64,000 bases of DNA. Origin: Sabellastarte sp. h YS-2021. Taxonomy: Eukaryota > Annelida > Polychaeta > Sabellida > Sabellidae. The position numbers and the translations under genes were made by a program. This document shows, one piece after another, positions 11,353 to 25,100 of the stretch. Under the pieces are notes generated by a model that ran no database searches, was not told the origin of the DNA, and saw only the letters and a list, made by a program, of their open reading frames with translations. The stretch covers positions 51,015,028-51,079,027 of the forward strand of contig OZ024936.1 of assembly GCA_964017235.1 (NCBI GenBank), in the 5' to 3' direction. Position 1 is the stretch's first letter; every line of letters begins with the position of its first letter.

Positions 11353-13244
11353 TAGTTTCATTAAACATAAGTGATAACTAACTACAATCTGATTTACGAT
11401 GATTACGCCATATTTTTTTTAGCATTTTTAATCTAAATATAATATTTCAAATTTAAAAAATTTATCAAAATTTCTACTGAAAAGCTACTAGAATTATTGT
11501 TATGTCACTGATACTGATTAGCACTGCAATATAACTGAATTAACAATTTTACAAAACTGTGTATGGGTTATTAATTGAAGAAGTGCAAATTATAAACTTG
11601 TTACTGTCTTTATAAAATTTCAGTGGATACTTGTGACATTAGGTTAATATCTGGATCTGATGTAATAAGAGCAATGAATTCAAAGTTAACATACACGTAC
11701 CACTTGTAATAATTATTGCAGATTTAAAAATTTAATGTTATATTTTATATATATTTATTATCTGACAGATATAAATGGCTGACCACTTCAAATCCTGTTT
11801 TGAATCTGATATTTGTAATTCCTGTTCTTTAATTTTTCCATCATATTTCTTTTAACAGTTTAGTGCTAAATTTCAGTCATTTATTATAATATTAATTGCA
11901 AATAGTGTAATGTTCACATAAAATTACAAAAATCCATTCCCCAATTTAACCATTAAGTCATTGTCTGTTGGGTAAAGTTTATTGTTTACACAAAAACAGA
12001 CAAGCCTCACTTCAACATATAAAATAGTATGAGCAAATTTGGACTGGGAAGGATTTTTGGTTATTTTATCCAATATTTCTAATTGGAACAATGTCTATTT
12101 AAATGCATATTAGATTTTGTTGTGGTCAAAGGAGAAAAACTTTTTACTATGTGTTTTTACAGTTACAACTTACGATTTGTAATGATAATACACTAGGTTG
12201 TCTTTGCAAATATCTATTCTGCTGCGACATAATCAGAGGCTTTTATAGCATTTAATCTTTGTACTAGCCAGTGCATGAAGTTTATCAGAAACATTTTCAG
12301 GTCCACACTCCACAGGGCCTGCAGCTCCAAAACGTGACAGGTCCATAGTAAAAGTTACTAGTCTATACTTTAATGTACTAGGTTAACTCAGTATTGAGTT
12401 TCAAAGCTGACCAAGTGGCAAGTGCAAAAGACTGAATGGTTTAATGTTCTTTTCTATAATGGCTATAATGTAAAAAGTAAAATTCTTACTAATTTTGATG
12501 ATTAAAAAAATATATGTGTAAACAGATTTCTTAAGTTACAGGGCATCTGAACCTGCAACACGAGAAAGATACAGGTCCACACAAACAGTTACCAGTCACA
12601 AATAGGGAGGGGGAGGGGGGGGGGGGGCAGGTGTTAATTTCGTTGTACACTGATGCCAGCCTATTGAAAGGTGCATGCAACATAACATCACTGTTCAAAA
12701 ACTGTAAAAAAATTTGATGACAAAACAGCAAAAGGAATATGAAAATAGGCCACAATATGTGAAATTCACACGTGAGGAAATTCTTTACATATTTATGACA
12801 ACAGGCTTCTGATGTAATTGTGATACTAAATTGGCACAATTTTTTATTATTTTATCATACCTTTAAAGGGTGCCCCCCCCCCTACCCCTTGGCAAGCTTC
12901 ACATGTTGTGGTGAATTTCACATTCACATTTCACTTATTTTGGTTGCATGAACAAACAAAGGTCATAAAGTAGATTTATTATTGAAAAATAGTTTGCAAA
13001 ATCTCATGCCTTTCTTCTGCTTACAACAAAAATTTTGTAACCCAGTTCTTTTTGTTCCTTTTCACAGATACATTGCGTCCTCATGTAGAATATCTTACAT
13101 CGGACAGTTATTGCAGCTGAATTTTTATCAGTGTGTCTTATGTTCTACCACACAAAATCTATCAATATTGAAATTGTATGACAATAATATGTTCATAATT
13201 AGTATGGCTTCAGATTGGAGAGTATTGATTTCTTATATAAGTAC
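11353..13244. other. AT-rich intergenic stretch with homopolymer tracts
   Basis: No gene was seen. A G-rich run lies at about 12605-12631 and a C run at about 12874-12883. Words similar to the family-G MITE interior (GTGAAATTCACACGTGAGGA near 12759; GTGGTGAATTTCACATTC near 12909) suggest a very diverged relative. Confidence 0.4.
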
Positions 13245-13421
13245 ACAGAAGAACCTTTATTATCTAACTTTGCATGGAGAGTAAAATTTTGTTCAGATAA
13301 TAGAAAGCTCATAGAATACAAAAGGATTTTGATATAAAAGTACAGGGAAATACTAATGTTTAACAGTGGAAACTAGGCATTTGAATAATGTAAGGTTGGA
13401 TAATACAGATTCTACTGTATA
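13245..13421. mobile_element. pogo-like MITE, degraded
   Basis: The left end reads CAGAAGAACCTTTATTATC and the right end AATACAGATTCTACTGTA. It has the same layout and about the same length (177 bp) as the element at 6228-6404. Confidence 0.5.
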
Positions 13422-16060
13422 TATGTCTATTTAATTTGTGACATTTTTAAAAAAGATGCAAAACTGTTATAGTAAAAGAAATGAATACATTATAGCCAAA
13501 TACTGATGTTCAACTGGTTTTATGAAACATTGCCGAGTGTCATTTTTTTTTAATAGTGGAGTTTCAATGTCAGGTAAAATCAACAAAGATTATAATAAGC
13601 CTCAATAAGTCTCAACTTTAAATACCAGAGTTTTATAAAAATCAAGAAAAATAAAGAATTATTGTAGAAAGTGTTTCATATTAATAAAGGATCAAAATGT
13701 AAAGAAATATACTTCACAATGTTTGCAATATATTTACTGCTGCTTTTAATTTTATAAAATGAAATTTTTATTTGGCTATTCAGAATGCCCATTTGCATAC
13801 ATTGGACAGAAATATAAATGTAATGTATAAAAATAAAATAATATGTGTTATTTCAAAGTTGCAAGCAATATTTACAGCACTCCGAAAAGTAAGACTGACT
13901 CATCAATATATTGTATATAATTCTTGAAATTTGTCAACCAAAGACTACGACTTATGTCATATACAGTAATATCCCTTTTATTCAATGTAAGTTCCTTTAT
14001 CCAAATATTCAATTTTATGTTCTCACTCTGTCAAATTTGTATTTCCCTATTGTGTTATACTAAACTATCTTTTCCATTTTGTGATTCTTTTATGATCCAA
14101 CCAAAATTGTACTCTCCAGATATACAGGTTCTGCTGCATTTTAAACAGCTACATAAAAAACAGAATATTGTCGAATCAAAAGAACCATTTTTTTTTGCAA
14201 ACAAAACTATCCTTTTTCATCTCAATATGAGATATACATATGATTTGCCTCCTTAGTCTCACTATATACAAATTTCCAATTGTACTTTTTTAGTTGGGCA
14301 CAATTACATTAATATATATTTATAGTAACACAGCCTTACAAAAGCTATTTCAAGAGCAGATACATATAGAGGATACAAGTATATACATTTAGAACCTTCA
14401 TTATTCAACCTTCTATTTACTAGTGAAGGGATCATATATCGATATTTCAATATTGATCGATATGTCTTTCTAAATTTCAATATCGATACTAAAATTGTGA
14501 CTTTCAATATCATTTCCAGCACCCACCCAGCAAGAATTTTCAAAATAAGGTTGTAGTTTAACAGTTCCCTCGAGTTTGATCATCAATATTTATGTATTAA
14601 AAGACTTACTGTGAGATTTTTTACGAAATTTAATTGCTTTTATAGGCAGCTTGTATAAAATTCATGGCCATTTTAGTATATTTTGTATATTAGCACACCA
14701 ATTTTTGATAACTGAATGAGATCAGTCGGTGCAAAATAATGCAATTTATGGTGTAAAACGGTATTTATCAATTGATATGCAGAGCCAAATTAGAGTTTGA
14801 TCCAACTATTGAAATCGCATTTCAATCCCCACACTACTATTCACAAAATTATATTTTCACCCTCCCCAATTTGCATTTCCTTATTTTGTTACACTATAAA
14901 ACTACCTCTTCCATTTGATGAACATTATAATTGATTTTTAAAAAGTAATTTCCAGTCTTCCAAATTTGTCTTTGCCTATTGTTTCACAACAAACTCCTGT
15001 AGTCTTGTATTTTAAAAAATAAGTTCCCATGAAATAAGTTCCCATGACATAAGTTCCCATGAACTTTTACCCATTTCAATGCCATCGCGCCAGCACAGAA
15101 ATGGTTATGTTATCAGCTGAAAAATTTCATATTTAACATACTTTTTGTAAGTTATCAATATGTGTACATTATAATTCTTAAATAATCATTTAACAACCAT
15201 AGAATACAAGAATAATTTTATCCGTGGTTTAGTTTAAATTTTGAGGAACTCATTTCACGGGGGAATAATTTTCGGGTGACACCAGTTGTAAAGAATACTG
15301 GAGTATAAAAATTACTCCTTGTTCAAGTCCAAATTAACCAGGCTATCATTAGCTATCAGCTACGATGCGTAAATGTCAGGAAATGCTGTCTATTTGCAGG
15401 TGTAAATTGGACATTAGCCAGAACTCGGACCAACTCCTGTATAGACTGGATGATCTACTTATTCACAGTCTACTGTATTACAAAACACCATAATTTTAAA
15501 ATAAATATAAGGTCATGTTTCTGAAGATATGCAAGACATCCCATATAACAATCATGGTTAAGAAGAAAAACATGATTTTAATGACAACTTATCAACTCTA
15601 TGTTAAGTACTTTGATCAATGATAAGTATCAGCCAATACAGAAATACATAATAATAACTGATTTAAAATTATTCAACAATAGCATAAAGATAATGATAAC
15701 ATGAATTTCAAGCTGTGATAATGGCTAGCCTTGCTTGGTAGGACACCAATAACAGGTAACAACAATATACAAGTACACAGTGATCTCTCACATGTTGAAT
15801 CTCTGGGGAATAGGAACTATTACAACAAATCAACTTAAACCAGACTTATCTCCAGTTAAAACTGTAAATTTCCCTGGAAAAAAAATTATTAAAAACCTTA
15901 TCATTCAGATTCTGAAACAAGCTCTACTTAAAAAGTTTCCAATATTTTTGTATGTATGCAAATGCTTCATCTGATCATCTGGTCATACAAAACCAACAAC
16001 TGGCTGTAGCTTTTTTTTACAAATTAACTACATGCAGTTTAACTATTGCCAAGTTAAGGT
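13422..16060. other. AT-rich intergenic stretch
   Basis: No gene was seen. AAATAAGTTCCCATG words occur three times near 15021-15062. The following 200 bp resemble sequence near 42925-43020 and, inverted, near 45270-45580, which indicates an unnamed dispersed repeat. Possible pogo-like debris lies near 13966-14130 (ACAGTAATATCCC ... GGTTCTGCTG). Confidence 0.4.
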
Positions 16061-16061
16061 A

Positions 16062-16286
16062 GAGTAAGGAATCTAAAATTCGCCAGGAATGTAAAATTCG
16101 CCACCTCTAAAAACCTTTATTAATTTTATGAAGAAAATGATGTTTTGTCTTAAACTTGGTATTTTTTGGTTCAAAAAGCCTTAATTTACTGTACAGTCAA
16201 CAAATCGCTCCTCAATTCGTTCAATGTATTGTTGATTCCACATGTGGCGAATTTCAGATATGTGGCGAATTTTAGATTCCTTACTC
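16062..16286 (-). mobile_element. 225-bp TA-flanked MITE (family G), copy 4
   Basis: The termini are GAGTAAGGAATC and GATTCCTTACTC with TA outside each. Both ends carry the same A-to-G change, so inverted-repeat identity was kept. Confidence 0.85.
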
Positions 16287-16399
16287 TATAGTCTTATTAC
16301 AATAAAATAGAAATATTTCAAGCTGTGCATAGATGGTACGAACCATATTTTTATGTCTTTGTTATTTTTATATATATTGGCTAGTTTATACGATATAGG

Positions 16400-16823
16400 T
16401 AGAGCTGAAACGATTAGCAAAATTTGGTAGCGGAGTAATCGCTTGCATTAACCGTCGACTAACCGATTAATTGTTTCTGACGTTTAGCATGTATGAGAAA
16501 TACCGAAAACATATGTGTTCCTGATGTAAACAAACAAAATGGCGGATCGTGAGATGCTGAAAAGCAAAGAATTCACCTGATTATTCGGTAAACTGTCCAA
16601 TAATGTAATATTTTGATATTTAAAAAATAAAATGCATATAAAATGCTTTAATTATATACGTTTTAAGGTCTTAACCCGAGATACTCATAGTTCCAATGAT
16701 TGTGTATAATCCGCTATGTGGTTATATACACAAGAAAACAATTAACCAATTTCATAATATTGGCGTCGACTAGTGCTTTAATAACCTACTAATCGATTAG
16801 TACGAATAATCGTTTCAGCTCCA
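16400..16823. mobile_element. hAT MITE with 8-bp target duplication
   Basis: GATATAGG at 16392-16399 is repeated at 16824-16831. Between them the element starts TAGAGCTGAAACGATTA and ends TAATCGTTTCAGCTCCA. Subterminal inverted words GTCGACTAACCGATTA / TAATCGATTAGT also occur. An 8-bp duplication and a TAGAGCTG-type end are hallmarks of hAT elements. There is no transposase ORF in 424 bp. Confidence 0.88.
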
Positions 16824-16831
16824 GATATAGG

Positions 16832-17707
16832 GCTCAAGTTTGTCATATTACGGGGCCTAGTTCTAGTTTCCAAAAAGCTGTGAGTTGACCTTGGAGCAAT
16901 CAAAATATCAATGATTAATATCGGACATCTATACAACATATAACACTATATGCAACATCTCTAACCAGATATTATGAAGTATTAATATACCTTCTTTGCA
17001 CCACAGACACTTTGCTACTATTTATGCAAAGGTAAACATTCATTAATCACTCATGATTTCTTTTCTGACACACTCACAAACTTCATAAAATAGAGAAGGT
17101 TTTCAACAAAATTTCTTTCATTGATTACAACCTGTAGAATACATAACTTTTTGATACATACAAAATAGACAACGGTGTTTGAGCTATACAGATTAGTGTT
17201 GTGACAGTGTTTGTAGAAGTTTGATCATATCTCTCTTCATAACTGTTCCAAAAATGAAGCTTAGTTGAAACGTTTGAAACTCAAACTTCGCATCTATAAA
17301 TGTTTAGAAATCACAAATACGGCAACAAAGACACAAATGTCACCCAACTATAAAGCATATATGAAAATATGGTAAAATTTAACCAAATATCCATGGATAA
17401 TATGTTTTTAGATATGTTGAACATAATTTAAGATTTTATGGATGGTTTCCATACTTTTATACAGTTTTAAAAATGTTAGATGATTAAATTAGATCAAAGT
17501 TCATTATTTTCTAGAGATATCAAACATTGAACCACAAAATTTAAATTCAAAATGATTTCACAACACTAAAATAATATCAATTTGCATTAAAATAGCAACA
17601 TAGGACCTCTTCCCTACCAGGCGATCTACTTATCACAGATTTAATCCAAACACAAACAGAAAACAAGCAGAAACTAAAGCACTTTTTCATTCAATTCTTT
17701 ACTCCTT
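16832..17707 (-). other. Region downstream of RITA1-like gene, probable 3' UTR and flank
   Basis: AT-rich sequence follows the stop codon on the minus strand. I did not find an unambiguous canonical polyadenylation signal, so the transcript end is not placed. Confidence 0.35.
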
Positions 17708-19176
17708 TTATTTCCATACTGGTTTCTTATTTTCATTCATTTTCTGGCTTTTTTTCCTTGCATTTACGGCTCTATAATCCGTTGCATCAAAAGCATGTGG
17801 TTTGGGTTCCCTTTCCTTATTCCATGGGGCTTTGAACCCGGGTGCACTGTGAGCATAACCAGTCTTACCTCCACCGGAAAATAGTGTCTCATCTACATAG
17901 GCTTGCTGGAAATTATGCAGTTCTTTTGTCTGCTTCTTTTTTGTACTTGCGCTTACAGGACGTGATTTCGCAGAGCCTTGGCGGGACACATTTTTGGCGG
18001 GAACAGTTTTACGATCTAAATGCGGCTCCATGCTAGTTATAGCAACATAAGGTAATGGTTTCTTTCCTACTTTATCTGGCTCACCCCAAGGTGCATCAAA
18101 ACTAGGTTCCTGTTGCTTACTACCAAATAATGTTTCATCCACAAAACTAGGATTGTGATTGGTGCGATATCGTCCAATAGCTGAGTTTGGCCTTTTGGGG
18201 CCAGTATCTTGTTTGACTCCTTCAACCGATAAACCCATAGAGTCTGGTTGGTGGATGTTTTTAGCACTGGTTGCTTTTGTTCCAGAACCCTTTGACTGAA
18301 AATTACTGTTCTTTCTTGACTGCACATTATTGGCTGAATGAGGTCTAGTGTATGTACTAGATTTGAAATCATTCTTTCTGGTTAGTGATTTCTGATTGGT
18401 TGATGCTGTAGCAGCAACAATCTCTGGGGACTGGATAGGAGATATGACATCGCTGTCACTGTCAGAAAACCTTGGAATGGGTGAGCTTACCAAAAGACCT
18501 TTATAATAGCTTTCATCGATCACACTAACATCAACAGGAGCTCCATTTTCATTGGGTCCTTCTTCACCCAAATCAGAAACCACTTCAATACCAGATTTCT
18601 GTCTATCTTTTTCTACCAAGTCTTTGTTGCCGTGTATTTTCCAGTTTTTTGTTGTAAAATCAGACAGTAAGTATTTCTTTGAAGTCCCATAAGCACCTAA
18701 ATGTGAAGACTTCTTGCTTTGATCTTTCAGAAATATATTACTTGGCCCATAAGCTAATTCTTCATACTTCCTAGAGTCCCATTTCCTCCCAGCTGGAGTA
18801 AAGTTACTGGTCTTTGTAAATGTTTTTGACAGTGTCACTCCTCGAGGGTAGTGCTTGGCCGATTCACTAGATGTCCTTGCTGCAGTTAAGTCGGCGTCCG
18901 CTCGTTTCCAGGTATTACCACACAAATCCTCTTTATGACCCTGTCTATCTTTAGCCCTTGTGAGCATCTCTTTCACAAACTCTCGCTTTAACTCGTTCTT
19001 GGACTCGTGGTGAGTCATGTAAGACTGGTATTTGCGGCTTACATCTGAGTCATATAAAGACTGGGATTTCTGTGGTTTTGAATAGGTTTGAGTGACATTT
19101 TTATTGCCCACTAAATTATAATTTCTTGTTGGTTCATCCTCGTCCATACCATCTATAGCAGCATTTTCTTTGTAGC
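17708..19176 (-). CDS. RITA1: RITA1-like gene, last coding exon
   Basis: The acceptor CCTTTTCAAG precedes 19176 and the exon enters in phase 1 (completing CAT|GGC, His-Gly). It encodes residues 375-863 and ends with the TAA at 17708-17710. It carries both VDETLF/FxAPW modules, an acidic serine-rich patch (FSDSDSD, about 611-617), several basic Ser-rich stretches and the terminal KKPVWK. No coiled coil or membrane segment is evident, which fits a largely disordered microtubule-associated protein. Confidence 0.9.
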
Positions 19177-22100
19177 CTTGAAAAGGAAAATCAGTGATTG
19201 TTTAATGACAAACTAGAAAAAGCTTTTTGTGGACAAAATCAAAGCTTTCCAATAAATTTAAAAGACAAAAAGTGTTAAAAGGAAAAAGGAAAAAAAGAAA
19301 ACTGTATGCTGTAGATAATTTACCTCATACAGGTATAATCATTACAGAAGCAGGTTTGTAAAGCTATAGTTACATACTACACTGTGGAACAGATCTTGCA
19401 AAATGACAAAATATAAAAATTACATTGCAGTAAAAAGCTGTTAATTAAATCTTTAGAATTTGTAAATCATTTCTAATCAGCTACATATTCTAAACAATAA
19501 TGTATAGTGATCAGAATCGCCTCCAGTTTTCATGGTTGATTCATTTTCTCCTTTTTTAACTGATGATCAAGCCAAATTGGTTAGTTTACTTTATTGTTGG
19601 TCATTAAACCATATAACAGCTTCTGGGTTTAACTGATATCAATCCAGGGTTGAGAAAAACCTGGGTTTTATGAGTATTGCCCAGCCCAGTGGGAAAACCC
19701 GGGTTTTCCCGGGTTTTACTGGGCAATACCGGGTAATACTGGACTTAACGGGTTATTACACAAAAAGACAGATTTAACTACTTTATAAAGAGCACTAGTG
19801 TTATTAAATGGTCTGTGATTATTAGAAATGATAATATTGTCACAGATTAAAAACTTGTTCTTACTGGGCAATATTTTAAGAGGTGATAATACTGTCAGAA
19901 AAAAAATTTGTCCTAACTGGGTAATAATGACCATTACTGGGCAATACTGGATTTAATGGGTTTATTAAACCAAAAGACAGATTTTAACTACTCTATAGAA
20001 AGCACTAGTGTTATTAAATTATCTGATAATATTGTCACGTCTTAAAAACTTGTTCTTACTGGGTAATACTTTAAGAAGTTATAATACTGTAACATATAAA
20101 AATTTGTCCTAACTGGGTAATAATGGCCATTACTGGGCAATACTGGGTAATCTCTTTGGCTATTTTTATAGATAGATAGATAGATAAATTTTTATTACAC
20201 TGACATTGTACTGACATTGTGTTATACAATATTGTATTTTTATACACCCTGCAAAGTATGAATTGGTTTCACTTAAATTAGTGGACAGAGTTAAAACTGT
20301 ATACATTAGTATATACATGTATAAACAATCAAACATGTTTGCTACTGGTGTCACTTTCAAGTAAAATACAAAAAAGAGGGGTTTATACTTGTCCCTTTCA
20401 TAATTGTAATTAAACTATTTACCCCACTATTCTAGGGCTATCATCAGGTAGTATAAACTCTAGCTTGACAGCTTAACTCTGGCTTGTCAGTAATAAGGTT
20501 TTGAGACACTGCATTAACAGTATGGCTTCACTGGCAGTGAGTGGATAGAAATAAGTAGAAGCTATTCTAATCCTCAAATGACCCCAATGCCTAAGTTGTT
20601 ATGTACAATTGTATTTATGTACTCATTCAGTGCTGATATATTTCATTCCATTTAAATATTGTATTCATGTACTGTATTTATATGTTATATACTTATAATA
20701 AAACCTTGCACATGTTTAGAGTATTATGAAGCTTAAATAAAGTTCATCATTGGTTTTTCCCCAGATTTGGGTTAAAAAATAGTATTGCCCAGTATTGCCC
20801 ACTTTTGGAGTATTGCCCAACCCGGAATTTCCCGGGTTTTCCCGGGCGGGTAATACCCGGGCGGGTTTTTCATCTCAACCCTGTATCAATCTGCTCTATA
20901 TTAATACGGCTTTAAACATAAACAATCCAAAAAATTGTGAAAAATCTAGCACTTTATTAATTTTAACTTATACAATATTGGCCAATCCTAACCACTACAC
21001 ACCCCCCCCACCCCCACCCCCTCCCCCCCCCCATCCAAATTTACCTACATGGTGTTATGTAGTAATACATGTAAACCATAATCATCTTACCATGCATTAA
21101 GACATCAGTATTGAGGGAGGAGTCAGTTCGTCCAGTTTCCATAACAACACCAAGGCCAGGGTTAGCAACTTCTCTGTTTTCTTTCCAGGCTTCAAATGAT
21201 GACCTTGACTGTGACCCCTGACCTTTATTTTTATCCTGTTCGGACCCAGGTTGTCCAGTGTTACCCACAAAGGTTTCTAATGATACTTCAGATTCCTCTC
21301 TGTGTCCATTAGTTCCTGATAAATCTTCTCTGTCTTGTTCTACTGAGTGTGGGGTTAATTGGATTTCATCTAATTCCTTTTCAATCCGAGTTGCATCTGT
21401 AATATGTGACCTCCAGGTCTCACCAGACATTAAGTTCTCTGGATGTAGGTTATGTGACTCTGTACCTTCTCCCATTGTGGTGACATCTTGGTTTGATGAC
21501 AAGAAGCCCTTGTTCTTAGTCTGCCATACATCAAAAGTGGTTCTTCCTTTCTCATTTAGGGGTGTTGGTATTTTCTGTTCTGACGATCTCTTATGCTGGT
21601 CAGTTTTATTGTGTGATAAAGTCACATCACTGTCAAAAGTACGTCCAGTGGAGAGTACATCTGTTTCTATATCATCTTCAGAATTATCTAGAAAAGAAAA
21701 AAAAAACCTGGTGAAAAATTCAGAATTTTATAATGATAATAGAAACATTTATATTGCGCAAAGTTGATGAATGTGTGTGAATCCGAAAAGAGAGAGTTCT
21801 TAAACCCAGCAAAGTCGTAACCCAGCAAGCACCCACTGGCGGAGGATGAGTATTGTGGTGGGTAAGCTAGTCTAGACAGGTAAGTCTTAAGTTGGCTTCT
21901 AAAAATTGAAATGGTCCGTTGGGATCTGACATTAAGTGGGAGCCTGTTCCATTCCACTGGCGCAGCAGTGGCAAAACCATGTCTGCATATGGCCTTTCTG
22001 GAACGGACTGAAAAAAATGATATGTTTCTACGTGTCAAGACTACTAGACTACTATTACTTCTACAAGTATAATGATGTGGAGTCAGACCACAGTGGACTG

Positions 22101-25100
22101 GAAATGTGTAACTGATCCAATACTTTCCAATAAATAACATAGGAAAACAGGCCAAAATTTGTTTTGAGCTACACATGCATGCTGCAAAGCAATCCGAAAC
22201 ACAAGCGGAGACAAAGTAATTTCTAGAAGCATGAGCCTCAAAGAGAGCTAGCACTTAACCTAAAAAGATATTTGTTATGTGATATTTGTTTCAAATTGTT
22301 AGGGAACACCACTAAATTAAAAACCACATAGATAGGAATGAATGTTAAACAATAACTTGTATACTACAGAGTATGGCAAGGTCTATATCCACCAATATTC
22401 ATATTTATAGAATATGAATTTTCCTAGAATAGAGGCACTGACAAAAAATATGACAATAAGAAAAAGTTTTAAGAATACTGAAAATTTCTGCAAAAAGTGC
22501 ACTTACAATACAGTTTTTCTAAAAATAATTTTAAATTGCTCAATAATTAAAATACTAAATTAAATGCTACCAATTCTAATGCGTAAGTATTACCTTAAAG
22601 TTTAAAAGTCTCACATTTCACATTAATTTACAACTACTTCTTCTTTAAAGTTTTTGTTATTCTAAGAAGTATTCTTAGAAAATGGATGCTTTCTTAGAAA
22701 ATTCTAAGAATAGAATAATTCTAAGAATAACAAGATTAATGAATATGGGCAATGGTTAATAGTGTAAATGCCACATGTACTGATCTTAATTTCAACAAGA
22801 TGCACTTGGAAAGAGCAGAACGCTCGACTGGATGTGATATACAAATCCCTTTGACAAATATGCCCGCAAAGAAATATTGAATGAAGTGGCATAACAAAGA
22901 CCTACTACACATTGGTTACATCACAGGAGTCCAATTCATGAGGAATAAACCTGTCATGAATTTGTTGTTTTTTTACATATGTGACGAAGAGAAGCAGATT
23001 TCACTGTATATGCCAAATTGAAAATAAGAAAACTCTCTCCTGACTTTAAATTTCAGTCAAATTCAAAAACTTTAGAGGAATCTATCTGTACCCCATGGAA
23101 ATTGTTAGAGAATTCCAGTAAGAATATGAATTACAGACAGCACTACATTCAAGATTATTCATAATAAAATTAAATTTATTAAAATTTACACACTATATTT
23201 TGATGAAGTATGAGCCATATTTTCAAAATTATAATCAATTTTATATTTTTCCCAAAAACATTTTACATTTCTTAAATCAACATTGACTCAGTTTAGTTGC
23301 ACACTGTCACAATAAACATGTGAAATTTTCAACAAGAAGCAAATTTCACTAAAACCCCAGAATAGGCTAGTAATTTATTCTAAAATTATTATGTAAATTA
23401 CAAAATTTATATGATTCAAAAATAAGATTTGGATTTTTCACAATGAAGTACAGAAAGAAGGCTGAAGAGACTGTAAAAAATTACTCAAAGTTAGAGAATT
23501 TACCATGTGTCAAAGCAACAAAGTTGAAGATGAAATACATTTCATTATATGTTGTGATGGTCATTATATCTGTCACTTAGTATTCTGAACATGTATTCAA
23601 ACAGTATTATTCAAGATTTCTCCGTGCTTCATCCTAAAGAAAACTTTTTAAGGTTAATAACATTGAAAAATTCTCATTTAAAAATTTGTGTTCAAAATTT
23701 GGGAACATAGGAAACACTTACTTTTTTACTCTTCTATTTGCAAATAACATAGTCCTTATAATTTCATATGTTACATTAATTTAAATTTATTTGTAAGTTT
23801 TTTTAAACTGGCTGTTATATTATGTACAATATTTTTTGTAAATTGTTTTGTATAGAGTAAGAAATCTAAAATTCGCCACCTCTAAAACCTTAGTTAATTT
23901 TATGAAGAAAATGATGTTTTTGTCTAAAAATTGGTATTTTTCACTTCAAAAAGCCTTAATTTACTATACATTCAACAAATCTCATCTTAATTCATTTATT
24001 TTATTAGTATTTTCACATGTGGCGAATTTCAGATATGTGGCGAATTTTAGATTTCTTACGCTTACACAATATTATCCATCAGTACCTTCATCAGCTTTTT
24101 CCTGTCTCATCCAATCATCCACGGAGCCTTTAGCTTTCATAGCAGATGAACGAGCTACATCCTCTTCATTGTCTAATGTATAAGACTGTGTTATGGAATC
24201 TTGTAAGTCTCTATGGTATGAACCATTAGGAACTGATCTGTTTAGAGCAGGGTTTAGTCTTTTGTCAGGAAATGTTCGATCTGACTCCAACTCATCATCA
24301 GTATCATCAGACAAGACAGCTGATTGGCCAGCAGAGGCTTGAGTATTCTTATGGCGAAATATGTTCCAATCTGGAACACACAAATACCATTAAAACTAGA
24401 GTATTGCTTTGCAAGAGAAAAAGAAATTGTTTTTGCACAGTAAAAACAAAGCGTTCCAATGAGACTATTAATGATTTTGTAGAGATGACCATCTTCTTGT
24501 GTTTAAGACATCTTTTTCCATTTATCCCAAAGTACAAGGTTTCGTCTACTACTAGATGAATGTGCATATGTTTTTTTTATTTTTCTTTGTTTTGTTTTTA
24601 TGTTTTACGCAGAAATTCAATATGGCCGCCAAAAGTGGCCGGAAAACAATGTTTGGGGAAAGTCACCAGTAGACTCTGCAGATATCTTGGGGGTGAAAAG
24701 TTTCATCGAAATCACTCTAGCTCACTCCGTTCCTGAGATAGACACGTTTTTTTGGTTTACGCAGAAATTCAAGATGGCCGCCAAAAGTGGTGGGAAACAA
24801 TTTTTGCCAACACTTGCCAGTAGAGTCTGCAGATACCCTGCGAGTCAAAAATTTCGTCAAAATCGCTCTAGCTCACTCTGTTTCCGAGATAAACGTGTTT
24901 TACGCAGATATTCAAGATGGCTGCCAAAAGTGACGGGAAATCAATTTGGGGGAAAACTTGTCAGCAAACTCTGCAGATACCCTTTGGGTCAAAAATTTCA
25001 GTAAAATTGCTCTAGCTCACACCGTTTTTGAGACAGACGCGTTTTTGCGTTTTACACAGAAGTACAAGAGGGCCGCAAAAAGTGGCGGGAAAACTATTTT

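Noticed and set aside
12982-13284. 100-codon plus-strand ORF
   Set aside because: No motif, no splice support, AT-rich composition like the surroundings.
13924-14256. 110-codon plus-strand ORF rich in Phe and Leu
   Set aside because: Hydrophobic composition is what AT-rich noncoding DNA gives; part overlaps possible pogo-like debris.
18067-18372. 101-codon minus-strand ORF and opposite-strand ORFs at 17842 and 21258
   Set aside because: They overlap RITA1-like exons in other frames and have no family resemblance.
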